Positions 17,368 through 25,860 of a stretch of DNA of 64,000 bases are shown one piece after another. A model generated the notes under the pieces. That model made no database searches. It saw only the letters and a program-made list of their open reading frames with translations, and had not been told where the DNA came from. Origin of the DNA: an uncultured Croceitalea sp. (GTDB taxonomy: Bacteria; Bacteroidota; Bacteroidia; Flavobacteriales; Flavobacteriaceae); the NCBI GenBank assembly GCA_947499565.1, contig CANMOV010000005.1:118891-182890 (forward strand). The letters run 5' to 3'. Both the position numbers and the translations under genes were made by a program. Every line of letters begins with the position of its first letter. Within the stretch, counting starts at the first letter, position 1.

Positions 17368-18414
17368 TCCTACAAATTTTAGTTTTATTACTTTTCTCTT
17401 TCCTGATATTTTAGGAGTACCAATAAGAACCAATTGAGTTGAAAAATTATTTAGTAAAAAACACTGTTCAAAATTCAACAAAGAGTTACAAATATTATTT
17501 TTTGCTACAAAATTCTCCATTGTTTACAGGTGTTTCCTCTCCTTTTGTCGCAATTACTAAAAAATTATAATTTACTTTTAGTATAACAATATGATATTCA
17601 ATCAATTAAAAAAAGTAACATCGCTTTAGCGTGTTACCCTCTTGCTTTACATTCTTAGTCCTTCAAGAAGGGCAAAAACTGTAAACATAAAGTGCCTTTC
17701 ACATCAATCAAATTGAACCAAAACAGTCAAAATTTCATTGATTCATAATATTTAGATAAAATCAGATTATCATAAATAATATATAAACCTATTTAGTAAT
17801 AGTTGAAATCAAAAAATGATAAGAAACAGAATATGCGTACCGAACCATCCCATAAAAGGTCAATTAACGAAACAATTAAAAGAGACCAAGAAAAGGACAC
17901 ATTAATTGTCCAGAAGTTGATTTTGTCATACTGTCCCTTAAAATGGCCTTGCATAAAAACGCCTAAAAAACACGCTAATAATCCAAATTTAAACTTTTGT
18001 CTGTTACCTATATTATATATCTTAAAATATTGAATATCAGTATTTAACATATAATTGGGGCATGTTATACAAATTACGGGTATCTTTATAATGTTAAAAT
18101 TCAGAAAGCCCAGATTCATTTAGTCTTGCCCAATTCTCGATTTATTTTCAGCTCTCTTCATTTTTTAAAGCAATAGTGCAAAAAACAATTTTAAGCTAAA
18201 CATAGGCATAGTGACTGTGGTTGGGACACAGTTTGTACAATTAGATTTTTTTTGTGTCACTCATGCTTCTTATGCCCATAAATGATTCTTAATACCCTGG
18301 GCTAATTAGGATTCAAAATAAAAAAATTAGTAACATGAAAAATCCAAGATTCTCACAAAGAATACTGATTTATCAAGGATACTGAACAAAGTATTAAACA
18401 ATAAATATAAAGTA
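17368..18414. other. About 1 kb without a supported gene
   Basis: The stretch is very AT-rich with many stops. Two overlapping frames of 76 and 108 codons on opposite strands (about 17793-18119) lack a convincing start region and composition. A small hairpin at 17615-17637 (GTAACA/TGTTAC with CGCT/AGCG) is seen. The last part (18180-18414) is probably the long leader of the cold-shock gene. Confidence 0.5.
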
Positions 18415-18609
18415 ATGAAAGAAGGAACAGTAAAATTTTTCAATAGTGCCAAAGGTTTTGGATTTATCAAACCCACAGATTCTGATGAGGATGTCTTTGT
18501 TCATCAAAGCGGTCTAATTGACAAGATTGGTGAAAATGACAACGTCAAATTCACTGTCGAGAGAGGCGAAAAGGGAATGAACGCGGTCAATGTTGAATTG
18601 GTCAAATAA
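18415..18609 (+). CDS. Cold-shock domain protein (CspA family)
   Basis: The 64-aa single cold-shock domain has RNP1 (KGFGFIKP, about 13-20) and RNP2 (VFVHQSGL, about 27-34). It is an RNA/ssDNA chaperone. The long AT-rich region upstream fits a regulated 5' leader, as usual for csp genes. A clear terminator follows 24 bp after the stop. Its presence on a mobile island next to an accessory sigma factor is notable. Confidence 0.95.
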   Translation: MKEGTVKFFNSAKGFGFIKPTDSDEDVFVHQSGLIDKIGENDNVKFTVERGEKGMNAVNVELVK

Positions 18610-18632
18610 ACCTGTTATTTTCCAGAACAGTT

Positions 18633-18660
18633 AAAATGCCATCTTTAAAGATGGCATTTT
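18633..18660 (+). terminator. Terminator of the cold-shock gene
   Basis: AAAATGCCATC and GATGGCATTTT form an 11-bp stem around TTTAAA, ending in a T run. It can work in both directions. Confidence 0.8.
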
Positions 18661-18813
18661 ACATCTTGTCTGTTATTTTCTTAATCAGTAACCCAAACTA
18701 ATAATTGATTGCTGATAATCTAGATTTGAAAATAATCGAGATATCTGGATTATAGGAGGGTTCTTGAACCTAATTCGCAACAGTTAAACTGCCTTTTAAA
18801 CGAAATTAAGATA

Positions 18814-19152
18814 ATGATGAGAACGATGTTGATTTTTATATTTCTGATTTCATCGGGCATTTCCTCTACTCAAGAGGCAAGCAAAATAAAAAAAATAGAG
18901 GGGGTCTTTCTTGGGCGTGTTGAGGATGGATATTCATTTTGTTGCCAAACAGCATTGGCTATGGAAGAAATAGTTGTCTTTGATGAGATTCTATCGGTTA
19001 TACTTGAAAAGCATCCACTACATGAGGATAAACACATTGGAGAAAATTTTATCATTTCGTTTACTGAGCATCTTGGGGTTTGGGAAGACGATAAAAAGGA
19101 AACATCCACTGTGATTCGCTTACAAAAGCTTATGCCAGGGCAACACCTTTAA
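18814..19152 (+). CDS. Small secreted protein, unknown function
   Basis: The 112-aa protein has a signal peptide (about 1-19; hydrophobic core TMLIFIFLISSGISS). The mature part starts KKIEGVFLGRVEDGYSFCCQ and ends LQKLMPGQHL. The central Cys pair (about 43-44) and the GRVEDGY strand suggest a small beta domain. No family is recognised. A start at the second Met (residue 2) or at residue 5 is equally possible. Confidence 0.55.
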   Translation: MMRTMLIFIFLISSGISSTQEASKIKKIEGVFLGRVEDGYSFCCQTALAMEEIVVFDEILSVILEKHPLHEDKHIGENFIISFTEHLGVWEDDKKETSTVIRLQKLMPGQHL

Positions 19153-19382
19153 AAGTTATGTTTCAAAATTGGGCCATTAACCAAAATTTTTAGCGCTAAT
19201 TATGATTGATGCATTAACTATTTCAACATATATTGTGAACTTCAGAGGTTTTGAGTCTTACCAATAGTTGAATCTATAAAATCACTGTTTTTAAACCATC
19301 GTGCTGTGGCATGCTTACAGATAGCATTTTGTATCCAATAATAATTGAATCTCATGGTTGCTTCCTTGTGTTGTTAAGCCAT

Positions 19383-19640
19383 TCATACATTAGAGAATAA
19401 AAATACCATAATAGTCAGCAAAGCTGAAATAAGAAGAGTTGTTGAGCTAAAGAGGCGATTCAGCCAGTTGTGTGCTAGTTTACGCAAAAGATTCGTAGGG
19501 TGGTCGCCATAATAATTGTATTGGTATTTTTCAATCATTAGATGTCTATACAGCCCTCTAATGATGCCCACTGTCAAGTGAATAAATAACAACATCGTAA
19601 TCATGAATCCTGCGTTCAAACCCCCAGATATTCTAATCAT
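19383..19640 (-). CDS. Small membrane protein paired with SPFH protein
   Basis: The 85-aa protein has two predicted membrane helices (about 8-29, GFMITMLLFIHLTVGIIRGLY; and 64-84, SSTTLLISALLTIMVFLF) joined by a basic loop with Tyr residues. Its start overlaps the stop of the SPFH gene by 4 bp, so the two are translationally coupled and probably act together. I do not recognise the family. Confidence 0.55.
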   Translation of the reverse strand: MIRISGGLNAGFMITMLLFIHLTVGIIRGLYRHLMIEKYQYNYYGDHPTNLLRKLAHNWLNRLFSSTTLLISALLTIMVFLFSNV

Positions 19641-20494
19641 TTGTTTTTATTGGCATCACCTACTCCAATAAAAGGAATTGCACCTGCACCGGTCACCTCT
19701 GGTAGAATTCCGTTCCATTTTTCTATGGCCTTAAGGTTTGCTTCTATCTTTCTTAGCTCAATAAGGTCTGGTGAAATATTCATTTTTTGTAATCGTAACG
19801 CCTCGGCTTCGGCTGTTGCCGCAGCAATGGTTTGTTCAGCTTCGACCTTTATCCTATCCAAGTCTCTTTTTGCCTTCAACGCATTTTGTTCAGCCGTTTG
19901 CTTAGCTTCAATGGCATCTGTAAAGGTTTGGGAAAAACTAAATGAGATAATCGAAAAAGCATCAACCGATATGTTGGACGCGAGCAATCTTGAAGTGAGT
20001 GCTTGTTGCATTTCGGTACTGACAGCCGGCCTCTTAGTGATCAATTCCTCGGCTGTATATCTGGCGGACACTGCTTTCATTACTTCCTGAATGGCGGGGT
20101 CAATGATACGTTCTTTAAATTCCATGCCAATGGTTTGATAAACCAAGTTTGCCTTATCGGGTATAATGTGATAATTGAGGGCCACGGATAAATCCACATC
20201 CTGTAAATCAGATGAGGAAGAAGCTGCATCTGTCATAGCCTTTTGAATTTTTACGTCCATTAGAATAACGGTCTGTACAATAGGTATTTTGAAATGGATT
20301 CCCTCATTCAAGACGTTCTCCTGTACAGCACCAAAATTCTGGACAACTCCTCGCTCACCTGCGCCAATCTGAACCCATGGTTTAAATGCAAACAGTAATA
20401 TTATCAATGAACCAATAACGAACAATTTTCTCCATTGACCTTTTTTCAGTATGTTCTTTATTTCGCCCATAGGGTCATTATCCATAATAATCAA
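19637..20494 (-). CDS. SPFH/prohibitin family membrane protein
   Basis: The 285-aa protein has one N-terminal membrane helix (about 24-41) and the Band-7/SPFH domain starting GAGERGVVQNFGAVQENVLNEGIHFKIP (about 45-75). A long Ala/Glu-rich coiled coil follows (about 195-240, AIEAKQTAEQNALKAKRDLD...). The C-terminus is the prohibitin-type IEKWNGILPEVTGAGAIPFI. Such proteins form membrane cages that hold quality-control proteases or structure membrane domains. ATG at 20485 (residue 4) is an alternative start. Confidence 0.88.
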   Translation of the reverse strand: MIIMDNDPMGEIKNILKKGQWRKLFVIGSLIILLFAFKPWVQIGAGERGVVQNFGAVQENVLNEGIHFKIPIVQTVILMDVKIQKAMTDAASSSSDLQDVDLSVALNYHIIPDKANLVYQTIGMEFKERIIDPAIQEVMKAVSARYTAEELITKRPAVSTEMQQALTSRLLASNISVDAFSIISFSFSQTFTDAIEAKQTAEQNALKAKRDLDRIKVEAEQTIAAATAEAEALRLQKMNISPDLIELRKIEANLKAIEKWNGILPEVTGAGAIPFIGVGDANKNK

Positions 20495-20583
20495 GTTTAA
20501 TTATAAAGATAGGATTTCACGTATCCAAGCATGTTGTACTAATCCAGGACAATCTTACATAAATCACACATGCAGAATTTGAG

Positions 20584-20817
20584 ATGAGATGCTATTGGCT
20601 CAAGTCTTGCCAATTAAAAATTTGTTGTCTTAAAAAAGAGGTGATTTTGGCACAAAAGAAAGCATTGGACTATTCGCCCCTAGCGGAAGATTTTTTCAAA
20701 CCAAAAGGGCATTTTAAGATTCAGCAAGGCGTTCTATGGGTGTTTGACAACTATATGGCCTTTTGCGCTTTAGAGAGGTCTTGTCAGCAGGCCGAAAGTG
20801 TCAAGAATTTAAGTTAA
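20584..20817 (+). CDS. Doubtful 77-aa ORF
   Basis: The frame contains a sensible-looking stretch (ALDYSPLAEDFFKPKGHFKIQQGVLWVFDNYMAF), but the N-terminus is irregular and no homologue is recognised. It could be a remnant of a longer gene or chance coding. Confidence 0.22.
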   Translation: MRCYWLKSCQLKICCLKKEVILAQKKALDYSPLAEDFFKPKGHFKIQQGVLWVFDNYMAFCALERSCQQAESVKNLS

Positions 20818-20966
20818 AAAATAGCTCATACTGGCTATTTATATGTTTTAGTATCTTGTTAAACTTACCCTAATCATGTTACATTAGACTATCTTTACTT
20901 CTTATAAAATGTGTAGATAAGGGTGTGTATTACGCCTATCTCAAGCAAGTAAATAGAGAAGGAATT

Positions 20967-21089
20967 ATGAAGCAGATAAAGAAAGGATTTCAGGACAGTA
21001 ATAGTGGTATTGAAAGGCCATTGTCACGCCATGAGAGTTGGAAAAATAACCGTAGGCATACTGCCTTAAAATTAATACGGTTTTCTTAG
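20967..21089 (+). CDS. 40-aa basic small protein
   Basis: ATG at 20967 follows AGAGAAGGAATT, a good purine-rich ribosome site. The 40 residues are basic (MKQIKKGFQDSNSGIERPLS and a HESWKNNRRH segment) and end 14 bp before a strong terminator at 21104. Start region, length and terminator together make a small expressed gene plausible. The function is unknown. Confidence 0.4.
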   Translation: MKQIKKGFQDSNSGIERPLSRHESWKNNRRHTALKLIRFS

Positions 21090-21103
21090 GGACTAGAAAT
21101 GTT

Positions 21104-21129
21104 AAAGAGGGCTTTCGCCCTCTTTTTTG
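21104..21129. terminator. Bidirectional terminator between convergent units
   Basis: AAAGAGGGC and GCCCTCTTT (21104-21112, 21117-21125) with loop TTTC and a T run on the plus strand; A residues before it give a T run on the minus strand too. It lies between the 40-aa ORF (plus) and the end of the dipeptidase operon (minus). Confidence 0.8.
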
Positions 21130-21178
21130 TTGAACATCTTTTTGTCCAACATATCCATTTTCAGTATGCTCTGCACAA

Positions 21179-21853
21179 TCAGGTAATGGGTCCGTAAATG
21201 GCAAATTCCTTTTCTTTTTCAATGGTCCAAATGGTATTGCCATAATCAAAATGCCAATACTCCTTTAGGTCACATGCAAAATCTTCATCTTCAAATAAAT
21301 TGATGAGCAGGGCTCTATTTTTCTTCACCTCGGGACTAATATCCGGATAGTAGGGATAGCACTTTTTTGAAAGGTCAATCTCTAATCCGTTGTTGGTGCC
21401 AAAGTCCATCACACAATCTTCGATCTTATCATATATCAAAGCGTCTACTGCGCCACCTGTCACATGCATGGACTTTGTAGGGCGCGCGATGAAATAACTA
21501 ATGATCTGTTTAATATCGCCAATCGATTTTTCTGGATGGTTTTTTTTAAAGTAAGCAAATGTGGTCTCCCAAAGAAGTTGTTGATGTTCAAAAGACCTCC
21601 AAGCGGAGCGAATTATCAGAATTTTATCTTGTTTGTCCAATACTTTGCTTATCCGGCCTATTTTTTCAATAATAGCCTCCCGGACCAAGTATTGATAATC
21701 CTTCATAATAGATGGTTCAAAAATCAAATTAAAATTCGTGTCCATCAAACTCACCAGTTGCGAATGATTTTCTCGAATCCAAATGGAGGGGGCTAAAAGT
21801 TTATGCTGAAGGTCTTTTGTCTCGACCGCTTCACAGTACGCTTGCACATTCAT
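21179..21853 (-). CDS. M15 family D-Ala-D-Ala dipeptidase-like protein (VanX-like)
   Basis: This zinc dipeptidase-like protein acts on D-amino-acid dipeptides or related linkages. With the start at ATG 21853 (MNVQAYCEAVE) it has 224 aa; the longer start (21892) lies further inside the racemase gene. The M15 zinc site is visible: SMHVTGGAVD (H130, D137) and EYWHFDYG (general base E198, H201). RSAWRS near 85 matches the VanX substrate-Arg region. There is no signal peptide, so it should be cytosolic, as VanX is. It overlaps the racemase gene by about 23 bp and ends the operon. Confidence 0.78.
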   Translation of the reverse strand: MNVQAYCEAVETKDLQHKLLAPSIWIRENHSQLVSLMDTNFNLIFEPSIMKDYQYLVREAIIEKIGRISKVLDKQDKILIIRSAWRSFEHQQLLWETTFAYFKKNHPEKSIGDIKQIISYFIARPTKSMHVTGGAVDALIYDKIEDCVMDFGTNNGLEIDLSKKCYPYYPDISPEVKKNRALLINLFEDEDFACDLKEYWHFDYGNTIWTIEKEKEFAIYGPIT

Positions 21854-22916
21854 ATAGGTTGATCGTGTTTTTTGAAATGTTTGGAGTGCCAAATGCCCTT
21901 AATAGCGCACAATAATTGAGGTCGAAGGCTACGGTATCGCCCACTTTTAAACTTGTTTCGGTATTATCTATCAACATATGATCACTACTAGCCCCCAACA
22001 CAATTATTTTTTGTTTTGGAGTAATTCCTGAAACCATGACATCTTGCATTCCAATCGCGAGAACGGCTCTATCCATCAAGCCTTTATCCTCAAACTTTGG
22101 AGTATCACCATTCGCGTTTTGATATACTTCCCCATAGGGTTGTGATGGTTTTCGTTTTGCTTCGATAACCTCGGCCAGAAGAGTAAAGATATCAGTAAAA
22201 AGTCCTGGTATCGGTTTTCTACAAAGTGCTTCCCTACCTAAAAAAATAGATTCGCCCAATCGTAAGCTATTAATTCTGCCCACATCTTTTGAAGAGGTAA
22301 ACCAGTTATAATTTGCAGAGTTTCCGCCAGAGACTATTGCCAAGGTAATTTTAAATTTTTCTTCCAAACGTATGGCTATTGAAGACAGCAGGTTCATTTT
22401 ATCTGCATCAGGGCTTATTCCGCCAAAGCATGCAAGATTCGTTCCTATGCCTACCAAGGCCAGGCCTTCCAATTTTAGCACCTCTTTTACAATGGCATTC
22501 ATTTCCGAAGGCATAATTCCTTCCCGTAAGTCTCCAAGCTCTACCATAAGAACAACCTTATGTATGATACGGTTTCTTAATGCATATTCCGAGAGTTTCT
22601 TTAGAACTTCCAATTCAGAATTTAGACTTATGTGGGTATGGATAATTACCTCTTCCACTTGACTGAGCGCAGGTGTTCTGAGTAACAGGTATTGTGCCCG
22701 TATACCCGCTTTTCGCATTTTTATAATATTTGAAATTCTAGAGTCTGCAAGAATTTCAATGCCATTCTTGACCAAGATATCAGCAATTATTGGATTCCCT
22801 CCAATCACTTTGGTGACCCCTATTACATTAATTCCCTTAGCACCATACAGTGTTTTTAACTGTTGCACGTTGTGGGCGATTTTTTCCAAATCTATATCTA
22901 TCCTAGGTAGTTTCAA
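21831..22916 (-). CDS. Alanine/ornithine racemase-family PLP enzyme
   Basis: The 361-aa protein has the alanine racemase type III fold: PLP Lys36 in VIGVTKVIGG at the end of the first strand, LMVELGDLREGI (about 125-136), GIGTNLACFGG (about 160) and VSGGNSANY (about 195). Closest in plan to the alanine/ornithine racemase group (Orr-like) rather than the housekeeping Alr. It is expected to interconvert or epimerise an amino acid at C-alpha; the substrate is unknown. It overlaps the DUF1611 gene by 4 bp (ATGA) and the dipeptidase gene at its other end. Confidence 0.8.
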   Translation of the reverse strand: MKLPRIDIDLEKIAHNVQQLKTLYGAKGINVIGVTKVIGGNPIIADILVKNGIEILADSRISNIIKMRKAGIRAQYLLLRTPALSQVEEVIIHTHISLNSELEVLKKLSEYALRNRIIHKVVLMVELGDLREGIMPSEMNAIVKEVLKLEGLALVGIGTNLACFGGISPDADKMNLLSSIAIRLEEKFKITLAIVSGGNSANYNWFTSSKDVGRINSLRLGESIFLGREALCRKPIPGLFTDIFTLLAEVIEAKRKPSQPYGEVYQNANGDTPKFEDKGLMDRAVLAIGMQDVMVSGITPKQKIIVLGASSDHMLIDNTETSLKVGDTVAFDLNYCALLRAFGTPNISKNTINLYECASVL

Positions 22917-23992
22917 ACCAACACCGACTCTCTTTTTAACTCTGGAAATATTTTGATTAATTCCTTTACCAGTTTATCGCATCCATGTATCAACACATCT
23001 GCAACGGGCAGATTATATTCAGATTCATACTGCTGTATAATCTGATTCACTTCAGGCTGGGTCATATTTTCGTGGTTAATGGTGATGGCGATAACTTTTG
23101 ATTTTGAGAATACCTCTATCATTTCAATCTCTTCTAACAAGCCCAGCATTGAAATTTCGGGATAGTCACAATAACTTTTTCGCTTTGGAGGATGTTGTAT
23201 TATGATTGCATCTGGCATTGCTCCTCGTAGAATAGCACTTGAAGAAGTAAACGCAGGGTGGCTTAATGCTCCCTGACCTTCAACAACGATGATGTCTGGT
23301 CCTTCCTCATCATAGGCATTTAAGATGGCATTTTCAACTTCACCGGTAGCGAATCCTGATGTCAATACATCTATGGCAACTCCGTATTTAGAGCCTTGGA
23401 GCAAGCCTGTTTGGCCAGTTGTCACAAAAATAGCGTTCAGACCTTCATTCCGTAAGGCTTCCACTAATACTAACGCTGTAGTTCTTTTACCCACGGCACA
23501 ATCGGTTCCCATTACCGTAATTATCGGAACCTTTACCTCTTGAATACGTCCTGAAAAATTATGAAGGTTTTCACGTTTCGGTGGTTTTCTAATATCCATT
23601 ATGGTTACTCCATAATTACGGGCCATACGAGCAAATTGAGTATTCTCGTTGAAAAATTCAGGAAGACCGTTAACGATATTCATTCCACTTTTCATAGCAG
23701 TAAAAATAACTTCCTTTTGTTCATCGCTTAAAAAGGAAGCGAGCGGGGCGATACCGTAAATAAAATATTCAGGGATAGCGTTTAATTCTTTTAAAGCCAC
23801 GGCGATACTTTCAAAAATAGGAATGGCATTTTTTACTCCATCAAGATATTCTCCTGCATCCAGACCAGCCTTTGAACTATCAATGACTCCAACAATATCA
23901 TAGGTCTCCGATTGCCGTGTAAGTCCATTGGCTACTTTACCGTCTATACAGCCAAATTCATTTTCGCAATAAATCAAAGCCTTAGCTCTCAT
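22913..23992 (-). CDS. DUF1611 / DgcN-like P-loop protein
   Basis: The 359-aa protein has an N-terminal Rossmann-like domain (1-150, YDIVGVIDSSKAGLDAGEY) and a C-terminal P-loop NTPase-like domain with MGTDCAVGKRTTA (161-173) and IIVVEGQGALSHPAF (about 235-250). These are the marks of DUF1611. Family members named DgcN have been reported as D-glutamate N-acetyltransferases. Here the usual partner (an enolase-superfamily epimerase or dehydratase) is absent, and a PLP racemase-like enzyme follows with a 4-bp overlap. Confidence 0.85.
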   Translation of the reverse strand: MRAKALIYCENEFGCIDGKVANGLTRQSETYDIVGVIDSSKAGLDAGEYLDGVKNAIPIFESIAVALKELNAIPEYFIYGIAPLASFLSDEQKEVIFTAMKSGMNIVNGLPEFFNENTQFARMARNYGVTIMDIRKPPKRENLHNFSGRIQEVKVPIITVMGTDCAVGKRTTALVLVEALRNEGLNAIFVTTGQTGLLQGSKYGVAIDVLTSGFATGEVENAILNAYDEEGPDIIVVEGQGALSHPAFTSSSAILRGAMPDAIIIQHPPKRKSYCDYPEISMLGLLEEIEMIEVFSKSKVIAITINHENMTQPEVNQIIQQYESEYNLPVADVLIHGCDKLVKELIKIFPELKRESVLV

Positions 23993-24003
23993 AAGTTTTA
24001 TTA

Positions 24004-24195
24004 TTAGTTGTCCGAAGTGATAGTGCTACCTTCATAAGGTTTTAATTCCCTTTCAAAATAGACCTGTTCATTAACGTTAGGTTCATTCTGGAGGGTACAA
24101 TAATAGACACTGCGAGCATACAATCGTACAACAAGTGCAATTGAAGGACTTACCTTAGTACATACTACATCTCCTATTTCGAACCGTTTTACCAT
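24004..24195 (-). CDS. Small beta-barrel-like protein of the D-amino-acid operon
   Basis: The 63-aa protein begins MVKRFEIGDVVCTKVSPSIA and continues with alternating hydrophobic strands (LVVRLYARSVYYCTL) and FERELKPYE. The 'GDvV..k....p' start resembles SH3/KOW-like folds of the DUF2158 kind. It lies 11 bp before the DUF1611 start and 36 bp after the cupin gene, all on one strand. The function is unknown. Confidence 0.55.
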   Translation of the reverse strand: MVKRFEIGDVVCTKVSPSIALVVRLYARSVYYCTLQNEPNVNEQVYFERELKPYEGSTITSDN

Positions 24196-24231
24196 TGTGC
24201 CAATTCCCTATTATACATTCAAGCGCTACTG

Positions 24232-24561
24232 TTAGTCCTTTACAGTAGTGCAAATCATCTTGAATTTATGATTTGCTTCAATTGAACTGGTAGAATGCCC
24301 GAGTATAAATATCGAGTCTCCCTTTTGCATAAAGGTGGAGTTATCGTTGACAACTACTTCTGCCTTACCCTCAATTATGTAAATAAAACGTGAAAAAGGG
24401 GATTTCTCAAAAGATAGTACTTTACCATAATCGAATACGAATGCTTGTATTACACAGTTGTTTTCGATTATTATGTTTTTTACCACTATCGTATTTGAAA
24501 TATACTCTAGTGCATCTGCCAAGTTAAATTTCTTGGATTCTTCAAATTCACCCTTTTCCAT
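24232..24561 (-). CDS. Cupin-fold protein, first gene of the D-amino-acid operon
   Basis: The 109-aa protein has one beta-barrel of the cupin type: RFIYIIEGKAEVVVNDNSTFMQKGDSIFI (about 58-86) matches cupin motif 1/2 spacing. The metal-binding His residues of motif 1 are replaced, so it may bind a small molecule rather than act as an enzyme. It leads a tight same-strand run with the 63-aa protein, DUF1611, racemase-like and dipeptidase-like genes. Confidence 0.65.
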   Translation of the reverse strand: MEKGEFEESKKFNLADALEYISNTIVVKNIIIENNCVIQAFVFDYGKVLSFEKSPFSRFIYIIEGKAEVVVNDNSTFMQKGDSIFILGHSTSSIEANHKFKMICTTVKD

Positions 24562-24612
24562 AGTTGAGTAATTAAGGCATGAATAAGATATATGACATCT
24601 GCCTTTTTCTCC

Positions 24613-24729
24613 CTATTCCGCTCTGTTTTTGGCATTCCGTTTTGCCCTTTTGGCAGCTTTTTTCTCTTTAGGAGTACTTGATGGTGCCGTTTTTCCCGAT
24701 TTTTGTTTTCCTTCTTTTTCTTTCGACAT
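24613..24729 (-). CDS. 38-aa Lys/Ala-rich small protein
   Basis: The reading frame from ATG 24729 encodes 38 residues, very basic and disordered (MSKEKEGKQKSGKTAPSSTP then KEKKAAKRAKRNAKNRAE). Small Lys/Ala-rich proteins of this kind are widespread in Bacteroidetes and are likely nucleic-acid binding. It lies 51 bp before the cupin gene. A possible 22-codon hydrophobic frame (24750-24818) lies further upstream. Confidence 0.45.
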   Translation of the reverse strand: MSKEKEGKQKSGKTAPSSTPKEKKAAKRAKRNAKNRAE

Positions 24730-24909
24730 AGTTTTTATTTTTTATTGATTTATGGAAGTGAAACGGCGACCACGAACAGTATTAAAAAAAACACAAAACT
24801 GATAACGCATTTTCTCATGGAGTATACTTTATCATTGCTGCTTTCAATATAAAATTGCTTCACATAAACAATGGCTACTGCAACACCAACCCTTTTGCCC
24901 TTTTACGAA

Positions 24910-24944
24910 AAAAGAGCAGTGTTTTTTAGTTCCTGCTCTTTTTT
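24910..24944. terminator. Bidirectional terminator
   Basis: AAAAGAGCAG (24910-24919) and CTGCTCTTTT (24933-24942) form a 10-bp stem. T runs flank it on both strands, so it separates the cupin operon from the genes further right. Confidence 0.75.
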
Positions 24945-25038
24945 GGGCTTTTAAATAATCTAAAAGCACTTATCAATAAACAAAGTTAAATTCTCTTTCT
25001 CCCTGTATTGTTCAGGTCGTATTTGAAATTTCCCCAAA

Positions 25039-25230
25039 TCATTTTTTGATTCTGATTAAATTGGGTTTTAGATTTTTCTCCAATTCCCTCCACCTTGCAG
25101 AATCTTGGCTTGTATTATCGAATACAGGCCTAAAGACATCTCTTAATTTTTTAAGAATACCGTTAACCAAATTGTTCTTTTCGAATATGTCCATACATGT
25201 TGTGTATTTAGTCCTGTTCATTAAAATCAT
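25039..25230 (-). CDS. 63-aa protein, possible regulator fragment
   Basis: The frame encodes an all-helical, charged protein (DIFEKNNLVNGILKKLRDVF ... SARWRELEKNLKP). The pattern recalls the coiled-coil stretch that precedes LuxR-type DNA-binding domains in Bacteroidetes sensors, so it may be a remnant of such a gene. No DNA-binding helix is present. It precedes a bidirectional terminator. Confidence 0.35.
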   Translation of the reverse strand: MILMNRTKYTTCMDIFEKNNLVNGILKKLRDVFRPVFDNTSQDSARWRELEKNLKPNLIRIKK

Positions 25231-25299
25231 AACAGAAGGTAAAGATGCAACAGAACCAAGAGAATTTTGCTATACAAATATTTGTTAACCTTACATATA

Positions 25300-25860
25300 T
25301 CACAGGTTTTCCAGATTTTGCTGTCTTTTTTTCTTCATTTTTTTGAAAAAAGATGGTGTGAGACCAGTAACTTTTTTAAATTGATTTGACAGGTGTGATG
25401 GGCTGCTGTAGTGCAGTTTATAGGCAATTTCCGCCAAGTTAAGCTCATTATATAGCAATAATTCTTTCGCCTTTTCGATTTTATGTTTGATGATATAATG
25501 CTGTATGGTGATTCCTTGCACTTCAGAAAATGTATTCGCCAAATAGGTGTAATCGTATCCCAATTTTTCGCTTAAATAACCAGAATAATTTGTTTTTGGA
25601 ATTTCATCGTTGTAATGAACCATTTCAACTATTACATTTTTTATTCTTTCGATTAATATGCTCTTCTTATCATCCAACAATTCCAATCCAGACCTGAGCA
25701 GATTATTCTTGAGTTGAATTCGCTTTTCATGGGTAATTTCCCCCATAGTTTCTACCATGCCTAGATTCAATTTAACGTAATCCAGTCCCAACTTTTTCAA
25801 TTCTTCCTCTACTAACATTTTACAGCGAAGACTGACCATGTATTTTATGTATAATCTCAT
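25300..25860 (-). CDS. AraC-family transcriptional regulator
   Basis: The 186-aa protein has a short helical N-terminal part and a C-terminal pair of helix-turn-helices (about 95-180): LSEKLGYDYTYLANTFSEVQGITIQHYIIKHKIEKAKELL, then LNLAEIAYKLHYSSPSHLSNQFKKVTGLTPSFFKK. The second motif is the AraC signature. No ligand domain is present. The N-terminal pattern (KYMVSLRCKMLVEEELKKLGL) is that of small AraC proteins often carried on flavobacterial mobile elements. It may regulate the island operon (inference). Confidence 0.85.
   Translation of the reverse strand: MRLYIKYMVSLRCKMLVEEELKKLGLDYVKLNLGMVETMGEITHEKRIQLKNNLLRSGLELLDDKKSILIERIKNVIVEMVHYNDEIPKTNYSGYLSEKLGYDYTYLANTFSEVQGITIQHYIIKHKIEKAKELLLYNELNLAEIAYKLHYSSPSHLSNQFKKVTGLTPSFFKKMKKKRQQNLENL

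Noticed and set aside
17320-17520. 66-codon minus-strand ORF overlapping hairpin copy A
   Set aside because: Its C-terminal part reads through the conserved hairpin element; the translated protein looks like non-coding AT-rich sequence.
17615-17637. Additional TGTAAC-type regulator site in the island
   Set aside because: The half sites GTAACA/TGTTAC are 11 nt apart, not 4, and enclose a second stem (CGCT/AGCG), so it is a hairpin rather than a Crp dyad.
17793-18119. Overlapping ORFs of 108 codons (minus) and 76 codons (plus)
   Set aside because: The plus frame begins with TTG, neither has a convincing start region, and the AT-rich composition gives low-complexity proteins. Nothing supports either strand.
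24750-24818. 22-codon hydrophobic ORF upstream of the 38-aa gene
   Set aside because: Too short to tell from chance; one helix of Val/Phe/Leu in AT-rich DNA is expected by accident.
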